Below, one piece after another: positions 17,547 to 26,035 of a stretch of DNA of 37,168 bases (its first letter is position 1; each line of letters begins with the position of its first letter). Source of the DNA: an uncultured Fimbriimonas sp. (GTDB taxonomy: Bacteria; Armatimonadota; Fimbriimonadia; Fimbriimonadales; Fimbriimonadaceae); assembly GCA_945952345.1 (NCBI GenBank), contig CAMFIS010000013.1, forward strand, positions 1-37,168. The letters are read 5' to 3'. Both the position numbers and the translations under genes were made by a program. A model generated the notes under the pieces. It ran no database searches, had not been told where the DNA came from, and saw only the letters and a program-made list of their open reading frames with translations.

Positions 17547-19214
17547 CTAATTCGCTTGCGCCAATCCTAACTTCAATTCCCGTCCTGCCACGTTCCAGCC
17601 GGTCGAAGTCGGTTTCGGAGTTCCGCCGAAAACCTGGACCGAATACTCAAATCCGTCTTGTTGGAAGTGCGCCGATTGACCGTCGATACGCCGGAACATC
17701 GACTTCGCCGGATCCCATTCGAAGCCGAGGGTGACTGATTCCGAAGACCGAATCGTCAGGGTCTTCTCGTCGAACTGAACGGTGATCGTCTTGCCGCCGA
17801 TCAACGATAGGTCTACGATCATCGTTCGACCCTTCTCTCGGACAACTGGCTTGCCCGAAAGGCGAACGGGCTGGCCGCCCATCAAGAGGAATCCGCCGGC
17901 GCCGGGCAAGTCGCCCGCACCATCTTCGCGCCAATGGTAACCATCCAAAGCCGAAGGCGTGCGTTGCATCACGTCGTTCAGTCTCGTCGCCTCGTCGAGG
18001 AACGGTTGATGGTGGCGATCGGAATAGATCGAGAGATCGCGAAGGTAGGGCAGGTCACCTTTGATGTGCAGGTTTGCGCGATAAAAACGACTCTGATACC
18101 AGATCGAACCGTGCGCCGGATTGGTGTTTTCGAACGGATCGACGAGCTGAACTTGGGCCTGAGCCGGGGTCTCGCGGAAAGCTTTCTTAAACCGTCTACC
18201 CGAATCGCCCATCGTCTCGACGTGCACCGCTCCACGTTTGACCATTTCCGAAAGGGCATCCATTTGGAGAGGATAACCTGCCTGCTGCTGATCCCACGGG
18301 AAAGTGTTCTCCTGCCCAAGTTGTGCATAGGCGAAATGCAGCGTCGGCTCCGACTCGATCATCCGCAAGAATTCCTTGATGAAGTGCGGCGAGCGACCCG
18401 AAGTCCATGCCGGTTCCATCGTGTCGGGTTCAAATATCCGCCGACCATTCGGCAACGTATAAGACCGCTCGTAGTAGTACACCGGGTCTTGGCCGAGCAT
18501 GCGGAAGATCGGCGCATCGATCTGGTTCGCACAGTCCAGCGCCGGACTCCAGCAATCTGTCTTGCTTGGGTAATAACCCGCAATCGGCGTTCCCCAAATC
18601 GTAAATCCATCCGTTGCGATTTGATCCCGGCACACGGCGAAGGCGTCGACCTTGTACTTGTCGACGAGATGCATCATCGTAAACGAATCGAGGTTCCAGC
18701 TGGCAACCGACCTGGGATACCTCCCCCAAATCTCCTTGAACTTGGTCATCGCGGTGTCGGCGAGCTTGATGCGTTCATCCTTGGTGTAGCCAATCGTAAA
18801 CGCGACGGGTGGCAAGTGGTCCCATTCGTAGCCCGGGCGGCCCCGCCAGTTCACTCCAGCGGCTTTCACGTGCTTCTCGTTCATCTCGAACCAGAATCCG
18901 ACCTCGTGGTTCTTCGCAATATGCTGCTTAAGGTACGGTACGAATGGCCCCGAAACGAGCGCGTCGTATTGCAGCAGCCATGTAGCGGGGAGGCCGTGCT
19001 TGAGGATGAGCTCCATCTGCGACGTCACCGGGAGCATCATGTCCATCGTAAATCGCGGCTCGATTTCACGGATGAAGTTGACGATATTGATGCAGCGAAC
19101 GGCAGAAGATGCGGCCATAGTTCCGGTGTTCATAATGGCGCTGGCGAGGGGGCTGAGGCCAGAAGCGAGAGCAGCTTGGCCGGAGGTCTTGAGGAGTTGG
19201 CGCCGGGTGAACAC
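17547..19214 (-). CDS. Tat-exported polysaccharide deacetylase/hydrolase-like protein
   Basis: From GTG 19214 the product has 555 residues. It opens with a twin-arginine signal (FTRRQLLKTSGQAALASGLS, then PLASA), so it is exported folded. The body (about 50-330) looks like a NodB/GH57-like barrel: residues such as FTMDMMLPVTSQMELILKHG, the HEVGFWFEMN strand and the WNLDSFTMMHLV segment recall enzymes that act on sugars, but no complete catalytic signature is recognised. The C-terminal 150 residues look beta-rich. The ATG 69 nt upstream lies inside the GH27 gene and would bury the Tat motif, so GTG 19214, 13 nt after the GH27 stop, is preferred. It forms an operon with GH27. Confidence 0.65.
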   Translation of the reverse strand: MFTRRQLLKTSGQAALASGLSPLASAIMNTGTMAASSAVRCINIVNFIREIEPRFTMDMMLPVTSQMELILKHGLPATWLLQYDALVSGPFVPYLKQHIAKNHEVGFWFEMNEKHVKAAGVNWRGRPGYEWDHLPPVAFTIGYTKDERIKLADTAMTKFKEIWGRYPRSVASWNLDSFTMMHLVDKYKVDAFAVCRDQIATDGFTIWGTPIAGYYPSKTDCWSPALDCANQIDAPIFRMLGQDPVYYYERSYTLPNGRRIFEPDTMEPAWTSGRSPHFIKEFLRMIESEPTLHFAYAQLGQENTFPWDQQQAGYPLQMDALSEMVKRGAVHVETMGDSGRRFKKAFRETPAQAQVQLVDPFENTNPAHGSIWYQSRFYRANLHIKGDLPYLRDLSIYSDRHHQPFLDEATRLNDVMQRTPSALDGYHWREDGAGDLPGAGGFLLMGGQPVRLSGKPVVREKGRTMIVDLSLIGGKTITVQFDEKTLTIRSSESVTLGFEWDPAKSMFRRIDGQSAHFQQDGFEYSVQVFGGTPKPTSTGWNVAGRELKLGLAQAN

Positions 19215-19227
19215 GCGGCAAGCGTAC

Positions 19228-21021
19228 CTAGTGCGATATCCGCAGCAGCACGCAACCATGCCAAGGAATATCGAGGTCGGCAACCTGCGTGTCCAGCGTC
19301 CACGACTTGCCCGTCCAAATGTCCGTTACTTTCTCGCCGCCTTTCACGCCGATTTGGCTGAGATCGAACCGAAGTGAGAAGGACTTCTTCTCCTGATCGC
19401 CGCCCTTTTTGAACCCAAAGATGAACGGCTGGATCGTGGCGCCCTTCGGAGCCTTCATGCACGAGTCGTTTAGAGCTGCGAACGCCGAGAAGGTGGTTGA
19501 ACCCTTCGGTACGTCGTAAACCACCAGCGACGGCGCATGAGCAAAGACGCCCATCTCGACGGGAACTCCGGCGACGGAAAGTGGGGCATTGCCCGGTGCC
19601 CATGTGGTGGAAAGGCGGCCGTAGCCTACAGACGAAAAGACCGGCGGCTCCTTCGAGAGGTGCAAAAATTGATTCTCGCCCAGCTCAATCTGCGGGTCGA
19701 CCCAAATGCCGTGGTCGAAATCGAGCCCGTCGGAGCTGTCGCTGAAGGCCAAACCCACCGAAGTGAATCCGTCGAGATTGGCGATGATCCGCTCGCCTTG
19801 GCCCTCCGTTTCCCGAGTGATGGGCGCGCCTTCAGATAGAATTTCAGCCCGAGAGAGGTCGAAGGCGTCTTGGGCGTTAAACACCGCGACGTAGGTGTCC
19901 TTGGTGGCCGGATCGGTGGCGGTCCACGCGAAGATGTTGTCCTTGCCGTAGAACGGATGATTGCGCGTGCTGTCTTGATTAAGGTGGATCAGCTCGTCGT
20001 TTGTCAGCAGAGCCAAGGTGGCCTCATCCAACTTACGCATGTCCGCGCCAAGGATAAGCGGCGATTTCGCAATCGCCCACAAACCCATCAGTGTCTTCTG
20101 CTCATTCTCGGTGAAGTTGGTCGTGCGCGTCCCGTTTGCCAGCGTTCCCAGCGGAAGCATGTCGGCGTCGGGAAAATGGCCAGGACCCATGTATTGGTTC
20201 CACTTTACGAGTCGATAGAACTGTTCACGAAGCGCAGGCCAGCTGTCCCAAAAGTCGTCGCTGATGCGCCACATGTTGGCGTTGAGCATCACGTGAGTCG
20301 CCCCGGCGATGTCAGTTTCCCCGGGCGATAAGCTCAGCACCATCTTGCGCTTAGTCTTCCGAATCGCGGTACGAATCGCCTCGACCTCAGGTTCGTTCTG
20401 CAAGTAAGGACGACTGAGATCATCGACCTTGACGAAGTCGACGCCCCAAGACGCTAGGAGTTCGAAGACGCTGTTGTAATACTCCTGCGCGCCCTTGGCC
20501 GTCATGTCGACCCCGTACATGTCCGAGTTCCACGGACACACGTGCTCCTTATCCGCGATCTCGGCGGCATGGTACTTGGTGCCGAGAATCGGAAGGTTCT
20601 TATCAACAGCTTGGCGAGGAATCCCCCGCATGAGGTGGACGCCAAACTTGAGCCCCTTGCGATGGACGTAGTCGGCGAGGGACTTGAATCCTTTGCCATT
20701 CTTGGCCGACGGAAAGCGATTGACGGCGGGAAGCAGGCGTCCATTGCCATCCATAGTCAGCTCCGCCTTGGGGTTGTAATCGAATCCTTTGGCGTTCGGC
20801 TCGTACCATTGAATATCCACCACCGCATATTGCCAGCCATGCTTCTTCAACTTGTCGGCCATAGCGTCGACATTGTCTTTGTACTCTTGTTCGGTTATTT
20901 GGGTGCCGAAGCAGTCCCAACTATTCCAACCCATCGGCGGCTTCATCGCCCAGGCGTGGAAATCTGCGGTCATTTGCGTCGTGGCTTGCCCAAGGAGCAG
21001 GGCGAGGAAAGGGACAACCAT
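19228..21021 (-). CDS. GH27 alpha-galactosidase with NPCBM-like domain
   Basis: The 597-residue product is a retaining alpha-galactosidase. The (beta/alpha)8 domain begins at KPPMGWNSWDCFGT. The nucleophile is Asp200 in VDFVKVDDLS and the acid/base Asp254 in WRISDDFWDSW; both motifs are intact. An NPCBM-type beta-sandwich (about 400-520) appears in the C-terminal half (GIWVDPQIELGENQFLHLS, then GVPVEMGVFAHAPS), probably binding carbohydrate. The N-terminus MVVPFLALLLGQATTQ could be a very short signal peptide. An in-frame TGA three codons upstream of ATG 21021 fixes the start. It is followed after 13 nt by the Tat-exported hydrolase-like gene. Likely target: alpha-galactosides in plant galactomannan or raffinose-type sugars. 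Confidence 0.93.
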   Translation of the reverse strand: MVVPFLALLLGQATTQMTADFHAWAMKPPMGWNSWDCFGTQITEQEYKDNVDAMADKLKKHGWQYAVVDIQWYEPNAKGFDYNPKAELTMDGNGRLLPAVNRFPSAKNGKGFKSLADYVHRKGLKFGVHLMRGIPRQAVDKNLPILGTKYHAAEIADKEHVCPWNSDMYGVDMTAKGAQEYYNSVFELLASWGVDFVKVDDLSRPYLQNEPEVEAIRTAIRKTKRKMVLSLSPGETDIAGATHVMLNANMWRISDDFWDSWPALREQFYRLVKWNQYMGPGHFPDADMLPLGTLANGTRTTNFTENEQKTLMGLWAIAKSPLILGADMRKLDEATLALLTNDELIHLNQDSTRNHPFYGKDNIFAWTATDPATKDTYVAVFNAQDAFDLSRAEILSEGAPITRETEGQGERIIANLDGFTSVGLAFSDSSDGLDFDHGIWVDPQIELGENQFLHLSKEPPVFSSVGYGRLSTTWAPGNAPLSVAGVPVEMGVFAHAPSLVVYDVPKGSTTFSAFAALNDSCMKAPKGATIQPFIFGFKKGGDQEKKSFSLRFDLSQIGVKGGEKVTDIWTGKSWTLDTQVADLDIPWHGCVLLRISH

Positions 21022-21106
21022 GTCGTGTGTTCAGAGTACCTACATCCTATTTTATGGGCTGAATGACAATTTGTTGAAAACATATTCCCAAGTTTGAATA
21101 ACCATC

Positions 21107-21112
21107 TATAAT
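21107..21112 (+). promoter_or_regulatory. Consensus -10 (TATAAT) of the GH51-ara operon
   Basis: A perfect TATAAT stands in the divergent gap between GH27 and GH51. TTCCCA at 21085-21090 with 16-bp spacing gives a partial -35 match (4 of 6). Transcription would start near 21119, giving a leader of about 60 nt. Confidence 0.55.
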
Positions 21113-21128
21113 CATTCGAGCCCCGAAA

Positions 21129-21158
21129 CCCGTACTGTCAAATGGAAGGTCGTACGGG
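21129..21158 (+). promoter_or_regulatory. Inverted repeat in the leader of the GH51-ara operon
   Basis: CCCGTAC (21129-21135) and GTACGGG (21152-21158) are a perfect 7-bp inverted repeat with 16 nt between, just downstream of the predicted transcription start. It may be a repressor operator or an RNA hairpin; no arabinose regulator gene lies in the window. Confidence 0.4.
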
Positions 21159-21179
21159 AATCCTTGAGCCAAGGTTTGA

Positions 21180-22619
21180 ATGATGTCCGCAACCGTTACG
21201 ATTCACCACGACCAGCCGATCGGCACCGTTTCGCCACGTTTGTACGGGCACTTCGCCGAGCATCTGGGCCGGTGCTGCTACGACGGCCTGTTCGTGGGAA
21301 AGGACTCATCCGTTCCCAACATTGGCGGATTCCGAAAGGATATCGTCGAGGCTCTAAGGGCGATGCCGACGCCGTTGTTGCGATGGCCAGGTGGGTGTTA
21401 TGCCGATCACTACCACTGGAAGGATGGCATCGGTCCTGACCGCCCGGTGCGGTTGGGAATGTCGTGCGGTCTGCAAGTTTTGGATACCAATGAACTTGGC
21501 ACCGATGAGTTTCTGGCTCTCTGCGAGTTGATTGGAGCCGAGCCGTACTTGGCGGGAAATGTGGGTTCCGGAACACCTGAAGAGCTTTGCCACTGGGTGG
21601 AATACTGCAATGCCGCGTTACCCACCACTCTGGTTCAAGAACGCCAGAGGAACGGGCGCGAGGATCCGTGGAAAGTGAAGCTGTGGGGAATCGGCAACGA
21701 GAACTGGGGCTGCGGAGGAAACTACGATGCCGAAAGTTATGCCCTCGAGTACCGCCGCTACTCGCTGATGGTTCAGCACGTGGACCCGTCGATCGAGATG
21801 GTGGTCTGCGGCCATGACACGGATTGGAACCGGCGATGTATTGACAAACTTCGCAACCACATGAATTTCGTGGATCACTATTCGATCCATCGGTACTGGA
21901 TTCATGGCGGACACGGGGTCGACTTTACCGAAGACGAATATTACGCGTTGCTGGATGAAGCCGACGCGACCGAAGACTTCATCGTGGAGACTCGCGCTTT
22001 TCTGGAGGAAGCCTGTGGCGGTAAGCGGCATGTGGGAATTGCCCTCGACGAGTGGGGCGTGTGGCACGCCGAGTCTCGAAATTGGGGACCTGGTGGATGC
22101 GCATCCTCATCGAACGACTATTCGCAGGCTTGCACCATGCGCGATGCGGTTGCGACCGCAGTCGGCCTCGAGGTTTTCCATCGTCAATGTCGCTCGCTCT
22201 CGATGGCGAACTTGGCGCAAATCACGAACGTGCTCCATGCGCCGATCATGACCGAAGGCGACGCGATGTGGCTGACGCCAACCTATTACGCGCTGCAGAT
22301 GCACAAATGCCATATCGGACAAACGGCAGTAGGCACGGCGGTTAAAGATGGTCCAAAACAGCCAAGTGGAAAGGCCGCAGTGAGCGCGACCGCGACGCAA
22401 CGCGGCGTGACCATAACCAATCGGCACCTCCACGAGTCCACCGACGTTGTGGTGTCGGGAAGCTACACCGACGGAACCATCCTTTCGGCCCATGCTCCGA
22501 ACGCTCAGAACTCGGCCGCTGCATCGCCCATCGCCCCCAAGCCTCTGACGATGCAAGCGGAAGGCGACGGTGTCCGAATTCATCTCCCCCCCTTTTCCAT
22601 CGCGACATTGACAGTCTGA
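21180..22619 (+). CDS. abfA: GH51 alpha-L-arabinofuranosidase (intracellular)
   Basis: The 479-residue enzyme releases L-arabinose from arabino-oligosaccharides. It has the GH51 signatures LRWPGGCYADHYHW, GIGNENWGCGG with acid/base Glu174, and ALDEWGVW with nucleophile Glu291. The C-terminal part forms the usual beta domain. There is no signal peptide, so it acts in the cytoplasm on imported oligosaccharides. AAGG (21171-21174) lies 5 nt before the ATG; a second ATG follows at once. It is the first gene of the arabinose unit and hands its product to the isomerase gene 55 nt downstream. The symbol is by family analogy. Confidence 0.93.
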   Translation: MMSATVTIHHDQPIGTVSPRLYGHFAEHLGRCCYDGLFVGKDSSVPNIGGFRKDIVEALRAMPTPLLRWPGGCYADHYHWKDGIGPDRPVRLGMSCGLQVLDTNELGTDEFLALCELIGAEPYLAGNVGSGTPEELCHWVEYCNAALPTTLVQERQRNGREDPWKVKLWGIGNENWGCGGNYDAESYALEYRRYSLMVQHVDPSIEMVVCGHDTDWNRRCIDKLRNHMNFVDHYSIHRYWIHGGHGVDFTEDEYYALLDEADATEDFIVETRAFLEEACGGKRHVGIALDEWGVWHAESRNWGPGGCASSSNDYSQACTMRDAVATAVGLEVFHRQCRSLSMANLAQITNVLHAPIMTEGDAMWLTPTYYALQMHKCHIGQTAVGTAVKDGPKQPSGKAAVSATATQRGVTITNRHLHESTDVVVSGSYTDGTILSAHAPNAQNSAAASPIAPKPLTMQAEGDGVRIHLPPFSIATLTV

Positions 22620-22674
22620 AGCGGTGGTGATTTAACGATCTAATCAACTAAAATCGGAATTGGAAAACAACTCA

Positions 22675-24081
22675 ATGAAGCGCGTGACACTTGGTGTAAT
22701 CATCGGCAACCGGGGATTCTTCCCGACTCATCTCTGCGAGGCGGGTCGCAAGGTGATTTTGAAGGTTTTGGAAGAGCAGGGATTTGATGTCGTGATCCTG
22801 CCCGAAACGGCTCGGCAGTTCGGCACCGTCGAGTCGATTGCGGACTCTCGAGCATGCGCAGAATTGTTCAAGCAGCACCGGGACAAGATCGACGGCATCC
22901 TCATCACGCTGCCCAACTTCGGTGAAGACACCGGCATCGTCAATGCGCTCAAGTTTTCCGGTTTGAATGTGCCGATTCTGGTTCACGCCTTCGGCGACGA
23001 CGCCAAGCGGATGACCATTGCCGATCGCCGCGACAGCTTCTGCGGCAAGATGTCGTGCTGCAACAACCTGCGCCAGTACGGATTCAAGTACACCCTCACC
23101 ACCCTGCACACCGTCGACCCAACAAATGAATCCTTCACGCGCGATTTGCAGAACTTCGGCGCGGTTTGCCGAGTCGTGAAGGGGTTGCGAAACTGCCGGA
23201 TCGGCGCGATCGGAGCTCGACCAGGCGCGTTCACCACGGTTCGGTACAGCGAGAAATTGCTGGAGTCGTCTGGAATTTCTGTCGCCACTCTCGACCTCTC
23301 TGAGGTGCTGGGATGGGCGAACAAACTGACCTCCAGCGATGCGACGGTGAAGGCCAAGACTGAGGCGATAAAGGCTTACACCAAGACCGACGGAATTCCG
23401 GCGGAAGCCCTCGACAAGATGGCTCGACTTGGTGCGGCTATCGACAGCTGGGCGACGGATAACGCGATCGATGCAACCGCGATTCAGTGTTGGACGGCCC
23501 TCGAAGAGTTCTACGGCGTCGTGCCCTGCACGATCATGTCGATGATGTCGGACACGCTTCGGGCCAGCGCCTGCGAGACCGACGTCGCGGGAACGGTTTC
23601 GATGTACGCCATGCAGTTGGCGTCGGGTACGCCGTCAGCCCTGCTCGACTGGAACAATAACTACGGCGGCGATCCGGATAAAGCGGTGGTGTTCCACTGC
23701 TCGAACCTCCCCAATTCGGTGTTCGCCGAGCAGAAGATGGACTATCAGGAGATCATCGCCGGGACGGTCGGAAAGGACAATACCTACGGCACGATCGTGG
23801 GTCGAATGAAGACCGGCGCGTTTACCTATTGCCGAGTCTCAACCGACGATGTGTTCGGAGAGATCCAAGCTTATGTCGGCCAAGGCGAACTCACGAACGA
23901 CGTTTTGAACACATTCGGCGGCTTCGGCGTGGTCAAGATTCCGAACATGCAGCAGCTCCTGAAATTCATCTGCGGCAATGGCTTCGAGCACCACGTAGCG
24001 TTCAACCTCAGCGAGATCGCGGAGCCGTTGGAAGAAGCGATGAGCAACTACCTCGGCTGGAGCGTTTATCACCACGAGTAA
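22675..24081 (+). CDS. L-fucose isomerase-family protein, probable L-arabinose isomerase
   Basis: From ATG 22675 the product has 468 residues. Its sequence belongs to the fucose/arabinose isomerase family (Mn-dependent aldose-ketose isomerases): an N-terminal domain with GILITLPNFGEDTGIV, a central CWTALEEFYGVVPCTIMSM segment followed by ACETDVAGT, and FHCSN further on, which carry the probable metal-binding Glu/Asp/His residues. It does not look like classical AraA. Its place between an arabinofuranosidase and araB-araD means it probably converts L-arabinose to L-ribulose. An alternative TTG start lies at 22660; ATG 22675 with GGAA about 9 nt upstream is preferred. A 304-bp gap separates it from araB. 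Confidence 0.85.
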   Translation: MKRVTLGVIIGNRGFFPTHLCEAGRKVILKVLEEQGFDVVILPETARQFGTVESIADSRACAELFKQHRDKIDGILITLPNFGEDTGIVNALKFSGLNVPILVHAFGDDAKRMTIADRRDSFCGKMSCCNNLRQYGFKYTLTTLHTVDPTNESFTRDLQNFGAVCRVVKGLRNCRIGAIGARPGAFTTVRYSEKLLESSGISVATLDLSEVLGWANKLTSSDATVKAKTEAIKAYTKTDGIPAEALDKMARLGAAIDSWATDNAIDATAIQCWTALEEFYGVVPCTIMSMMSDTLRASACETDVAGTVSMYAMQLASGTPSALLDWNNNYGGDPDKAVVFHCSNLPNSVFAEQKMDYQEIIAGTVGKDNTYGTIVGRMKTGAFTYCRVSTDDVFGEIQAYVGQGELTNDVLNTFGGFGVVKIPNMQQLLKFICGNGFEHHVAFNLSEIAEPLEEAMSNYLGWSVYHHE

Positions 24082-24385
24082 CTTTTCGCAGAACGAGATG
24101 CTCACGAAAGTTCGGTCAATCATCCACCCCGTCAGTCCGACAAAGTCACCGGACTGCTTTCCACGAAAAGCATGCCTTCATGGCATCCTGTTTCGAGGAC
24201 CCTCCTCCAATCTTTGGAGGGGAGCTCATTAACCGAGACCTAACTGCTGTAGCTTCTTCCTAAAGATTGTGAAGGATTAACAACGGTCGATTTGAAAAAT
24301 TATCTGTGGTGTCAGGCCGCCGTTGTGACGGAAGGGATGATCTGAAGTATTTTCAGCAGAATGAACAAAATTAGGAATTGAATCA
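24082..24385. other. 304-bp gap between the isomerase gene and araB, with hairpins
   Basis: No gene is seen. Two hairpins stand out: CAGTCCG-10 nt-CGGACTG (24133-24156, followed by CTTT) and CCTCCAA-TCT-TTGGAGG (24204-24220). Either may weaken readthrough into araB or stabilise the upstream mRNA. The A/T-rich 3' part (about 24280-24380) could hold a promoter for araB, but no convincing -35/-10 pair was found. AGGA about 10 nt before ATG 24386 is the likely ribosome binding site. Confidence 0.4.
24133..24159 (+). terminator. Possible intra-operon terminator after the isomerase gene
   Basis: A perfect 7-bp stem (CAGTCCG/CGGACTG) with a 10-nt loop is followed only by CTTT, so any termination would be partial. 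Confidence 0.25.
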
Positions 24386-26035
24386 ATGCCCAAAACCTAC
24401 ACCCTCGGCGTCGACTACGGAACCAATTCGGTTCGAGCCCTTATCGTCGATACCTCAAACGGCGACGAGATCGGCACCAGCGTCTGGAACTACGAGACCG
24501 GAAACGCGGGCGTCCATGAAGACGACGTCGACGTCCACTTGGCTCGCCAGAACCCGGCTGACTACCAGAAAGGCTTCTATGAGTCCGTTCGCGGAGCCGT
24601 CGAAGCAGCCAAAAAGACGCAAGGATTCGACGTCGCGCAAATCGTGGGTATTGGCGTCGACACCACGGGCTCGACTCCAATTCCCGTCGACAAAGATGGA
24701 ACGCCACTCGCCCTTAAGCCGGAATTCAAAGGCAACCTCCATGCGATGGCCTGGCTCTGGAAGGACCACACGGGCTACGCCGAAGCCGCCGAAATTACCG
24801 AGAAGGCAAAGGCTTTTCCTTATCTCAAGAAGTGCGGAGGGACCTATTCCTCCGAGTGGTTCTGGTCGAAGATTCTTCGCTGCAAGCGAATCGCGCCGGA
24901 CGTCTTCGCCGCCGCCCACTCGTGGGTAGAGATGCAGGACTACATTCCGGGATGGTTGGTGGGTAAGTCCAACCCCGCCGAAGTACCGCGTGGCATTTGC
25001 GCGGCTGGACACAAGGCCATGTACCATACGGAATGGGGCGGACTTCCCAGCAAGGAATTCTTGTCTCTTTTGGACCCCGACCTTGCGTCATTACGCGATC
25101 GTCTTTACGACAAAACTCAAACCGCGGACCAGATTGCGGGCGAACTGTTGCCCGAGCATGCCGAGAAGACTGGACTGAAACCAGGCATCCCCGTTTCGGT
25201 TGGCGCTTTCGACGCGCACCTTGGGGCGGTGGGCAGCGGAATCCGAGAGGGAACCCTGGTCAAGATCATGGGCACCAGCACCTGCGACATCATGATCGGT
25301 GGATCCGACACCCCCGATATTCCTGGCGTGTGCGGCATCGTTCCCGGTTCGGTGGTGCCAGGGTTCATGGGCATCGAGGCGGGTCAAAGCGCGGTCGGCG
25401 ATCTCTTCAACTGGTGCGTGGACAAACTCGGCACTGGCTCGCACGATTCGCTATCCGACGAGGCGCAAGACTTGAAGCCGGGCGAGAGCGGGTTGCTCGC
25501 ACTCGACTGGAATAACGGCAATCGGACCATTCTCGTCGATCCCCAACTCACGGGCCTCATCGTTGGGCAAACTCTCCACACCACGGCCGGAGAAATCTAT
25601 AGAGCTTTGATCGAGGCGACCGCCTTTGGCTCGCGAAAAATCATCGAGCGGATCGAGGAGTTTGGCGTTCCGGTACAGGAAGTCGTGGTGGGCGGGGGCA
25701 TCGGCGAGAAGAGCGCGCTGGCCATGCAGATCTACTGCGACGTCTTCAATCGGCCAATAAAAATCAGCCGCTCGGCTCAGACCTGCGCGCTCGGTTCGGC
25801 CGTCATGGCATCGGTCGCCGCTGGAGTCCATGGTTCGGTCCTCGATGCCGCGCACAAGATGACGGGCTACAAGGACGTGGTTTACAAACCCAACCCGGAT
25901 GCCGTCAAGGTGTACGATCGCCTCTACAAGCTCTATTCCTCGCTTCACGATTCATTCGGAATCGCTGGGCATCAGGAAGATTTGAGCCGGATTATGAAGG
26001 ATCTGCTGCAGATTCGCCGCGAGGTTGTAGGTTGA
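24386..26035 (+). CDS. araB: Ribulokinase
   Basis: AraB phosphorylates L-ribulose to L-ribulose-5-phosphate with ATP. The 549-residue FGGY-family kinase begins with the ATPase phosphate loop LGVDYGTNSVRALIVD and has GVDTTGSTPIPVD, the substrate-region GGTYSSEWFWSK with WVEMQDYIPGWLVG, and the C-terminal FGGY signature around VVVGGGIGEKSALAMQIYCD (about 433-452). Length and motifs match AraB rather than xylulokinase or glycerol kinase. Its stop overlaps the TTG start of araD (TTGA), so the two are translationally coupled. Confidence 0.95.
   Translation: MPKTYTLGVDYGTNSVRALIVDTSNGDEIGTSVWNYETGNAGVHEDDVDVHLARQNPADYQKGFYESVRGAVEAAKKTQGFDVAQIVGIGVDTTGSTPIPVDKDGTPLALKPEFKGNLHAMAWLWKDHTGYAEAAEITEKAKAFPYLKKCGGTYSSEWFWSKILRCKRIAPDVFAAAHSWVEMQDYIPGWLVGKSNPAEVPRGICAAGHKAMYHTEWGGLPSKEFLSLLDPDLASLRDRLYDKTQTADQIAGELLPEHAEKTGLKPGIPVSVGAFDAHLGAVGSGIREGTLVKIMGTSTCDIMIGGSDTPDIPGVCGIVPGSVVPGFMGIEAGQSAVGDLFNWCVDKLGTGSHDSLSDEAQDLKPGESGLLALDWNNGNRTILVDPQLTGLIVGQTLHTTAGEIYRALIEATAFGSRKIIERIEEFGVPVQEVVVGGGIGEKSALAMQIYCDVFNRPIKISRSAQTCALGSAVMASVAAGVHGSVLDAAHKMTGYKDVVYKPNPDAVKVYDRLYKLYSSLHDSFGIAGHQEDLSRIMKDLLQIRREVVG

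Noticed and set aside
17934-19361. 475-codon plus-strand frame opposite the Tat-exported protein
   Set aside because: Antisense shadow; Arg/Leu/Glu-rich without motifs, while the minus strand carries the Tat signal.
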